NCBI RefSeq assembly: GCF_014252955.1
Contig: NZ_JACMIA010000001.1
Location: forward strand, 2,192,258 to 2,256,257
Source of the DNA: Stappia sp. 28M-7
GTDB taxonomy: Bacteria > Pseudomonadota > Alphaproteobacteria > Rhizobiales > Stappiaceae
Direction: 5' to 3'
DNA: 64,000 nt
Below, one piece after another: positions 63,175-64,000 of this stretch; the first letter of the stretch is position 1, and the number at the start of each line of letters is the position of its first letter. The position numbers and the translations under genes were made by a program. The notes under the pieces are model-generated. The model was not told the DNA's origin and made no database searches. It was given only the letters and a program-made list of their open reading frames with translations.

Positions 63175-64000
63175 TAGGCGTTCTCCGACTTGAACAGGGC
63201 AAACGGCGTTGCCAGCAGGATCCTGAGGTCGAACAGGATCGACCAGTTCTCGATGTAGTAGACGTCGTACTCTACGCGCTTCTGGATCTTCTCCGGCGTG
63301 TCCACTTCGCCGCGCCAGCCATTGATCTGGGCCCATCCGGTGACACCCGGCTTTACCTTGTGGCGTGCGAAGTAGCCGTCGACGACCTCGTCCCAGAGCT
63401 TCTCGTTGGTGTGGGCATTGACCGCATGCGGACGCGGCCCGACCAGCGACAGGTCGCCCTTCAGCACGTTGAAGAGCTGCGGCAGCTCGTCCAGCGACGA
63501 ACGGCGGATGAAGCGGCCGACACGGGTGACGCGCGGGTCGTTGCGGGTCACCACCTTCTTCGCGCCCGGATCCGCCATCTCGTGATACATCGAGCGGAAC
63601 TTGAGAACCTCGATGACTTCGTTGTTGAAGCCGTAGCGCTTCTGGCGGAAGAGGGCGGGTCCCTTGCTGTCCAGCTTCACCGCCAGGGCGGTCGCGATCA
63701 TCACCGGCGACAGCAGCACGAGCATCAGGCTGGCGACAGTCAGGTCGAAGGCACGCTTGGCGATGCTGTCCCAGTCGGCCAGCGGCTTGTGCACCACATC
63801 GACGATCGGCACGGTGCCGATGAAGGACGAGGCGCGGTCGCGAAACGTGAGCTTGTCGGTATGGGCCGACAGTCGGATGTCGACCGGCAACACCCAGAGC
63901 GTCTTCAGGAAGTCGAGCAGCCGCTTTTCCGCGCGCAGCGGGATCGTCACGATCAGCATGTCGATGCGCGCGATGCGGGCGAACTCCACCAGGTCGCTTA
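63171..64000 (-). CDS. Polyprenyl glycosylphosphotransferase (ExoY/WbaP type), N-terminus beyond the window
   Basis: Transfers a sugar 1-phosphate to undecaprenyl phosphate, the first membrane step of exopolysaccharide synthesis. About 276 C-terminal residues are visible. They include part of the CoA-binding-like N-domain (KPLADWDSIAKRAFDLTVAS), the membrane anchor (ASLMLVLLSPVMIATALAVK) and the catalytic domain, which has QKRYGFNNEVIEVLKFRSMY, RRSSLDELPQLFNVLKGDLS, LVGPRPHAV and KPGVTGWAQINGWRGEVDTP. The frame is open to the window edge. It is the upstream partner of the polymerase gene. Confidence 0.92.
   Translation of the reverse strand, partial: SDLVEFARIARIDMLIVTIPLRAEKRLLDFLKTLWVLPVDIRLSAHTDKLTFRDRASSFIGTVPIVDVVHKPLADWDSIAKRAFDLTVASLMLVLLSPVMIATALAVKLDSKGPALFRQKRYGFNNEVIEVLKFRSMYHEMADPGAKKVVTRNDPRVTRVGRFIRRSSLDELPQLFNVLKGDLSLVGPRPHAVNAHTNEKLWDEVVDGYFARHKVKPGVTGWAQINGWRGEVDTPEKIQKRVEYDVYYIENWSILFDLRILLATPFALFKSENAY

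Overview
The window looks like a chromosomal segment of a high-GC alphaproteobacterium of the Hyphomicrobiales, most likely near Stappia, Labrenzia/Roseibium or Pannonibacter. That placement is inferred from gene order and protein style, not from a database search. Typical markers are rpoZ-rsh-pdxJ-lepB-rnc-era-recO, a MarR regulator (LdtR type) beside an L,D-transpeptidase, glyA-nrdR-ribD-ribE-ribH-nusB, K+-independent hppA, and DUF177-plsX-fabH-ihfA-MerR. Nearly all of the DNA is core chromosome. I see no insertion sequence, prophage, integrase or CRISPR array.

Layout. 1-4800: fumarase (cut by the window edge), a YceI/cytochrome b561/YceI group and two glutathione S-transferases. 5053-12708: a giant periplasmic alpha-2-macroglobulin with its partner PBP1C. 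12720-23768: alpha/beta hydrolase, dapA, smpB, thioesterase, parC, recO, an AT-rich membrane-protein gene of unknown function, era, rnc, lepB, pdxJ and a DUF2062 gene. 23818-31562: rsh, rpoZ, a strongly structured intergenic region, a NYN-domain gene, a uracil-DNA glycosylase, bpt, an SLC13 permease and an RDD protein. 31650-36100: threonine dehydratase, a LysE exporter, a divergent MocR regulator and hemB. 36300-40067: valine/isobutyrate catabolism. 40333-44251: ldtR, the L,D-transpeptidase, a DUF6898-like gene and glyA. 44337-50192: nrdR, riboflavin genes, nusB and hppA. 50335-55564: bamE, a cytochrome bc1 chaperone, DUF177, plsX, fabH, ihfA and a MerR regulator. 55589-60239: a five-gene periplasmic dehydrogenase cassette (VOC protein, Tat-exported small subunit, GMC flavoprotein with a probable iron-sulfur motif, PQQ-type dehydrogenase, diheme cytochrome c). 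60407-64000: a ribbon-helix-helix protein, a DUF930 protein, tRNA-Pro(GGG) and the edge of an exopolysaccharide locus.

Functional themes are envelope maintenance (A2M/PBP1C, L,D-transpeptidase, BamE, LepB, PlsX/FabH), stringent response and RNA processing (Rsh, RNase III, Era, NYN, NusB, SmpB), cofactor synthesis (riboflavin, PLP, heme, one-carbon) and branched-chain amino-acid metabolism. The least ordinary items are: the MerR gene at 54908, which has no canonical start codon for its DNA-binding domain; the GMC/PQQ/cytochrome cassette; the hairpin-rich DNA before the NYN gene; the AT-rich membrane gene between recO and era; and a MocR gene whose promoter geometry predicts a leaderless mRNA.
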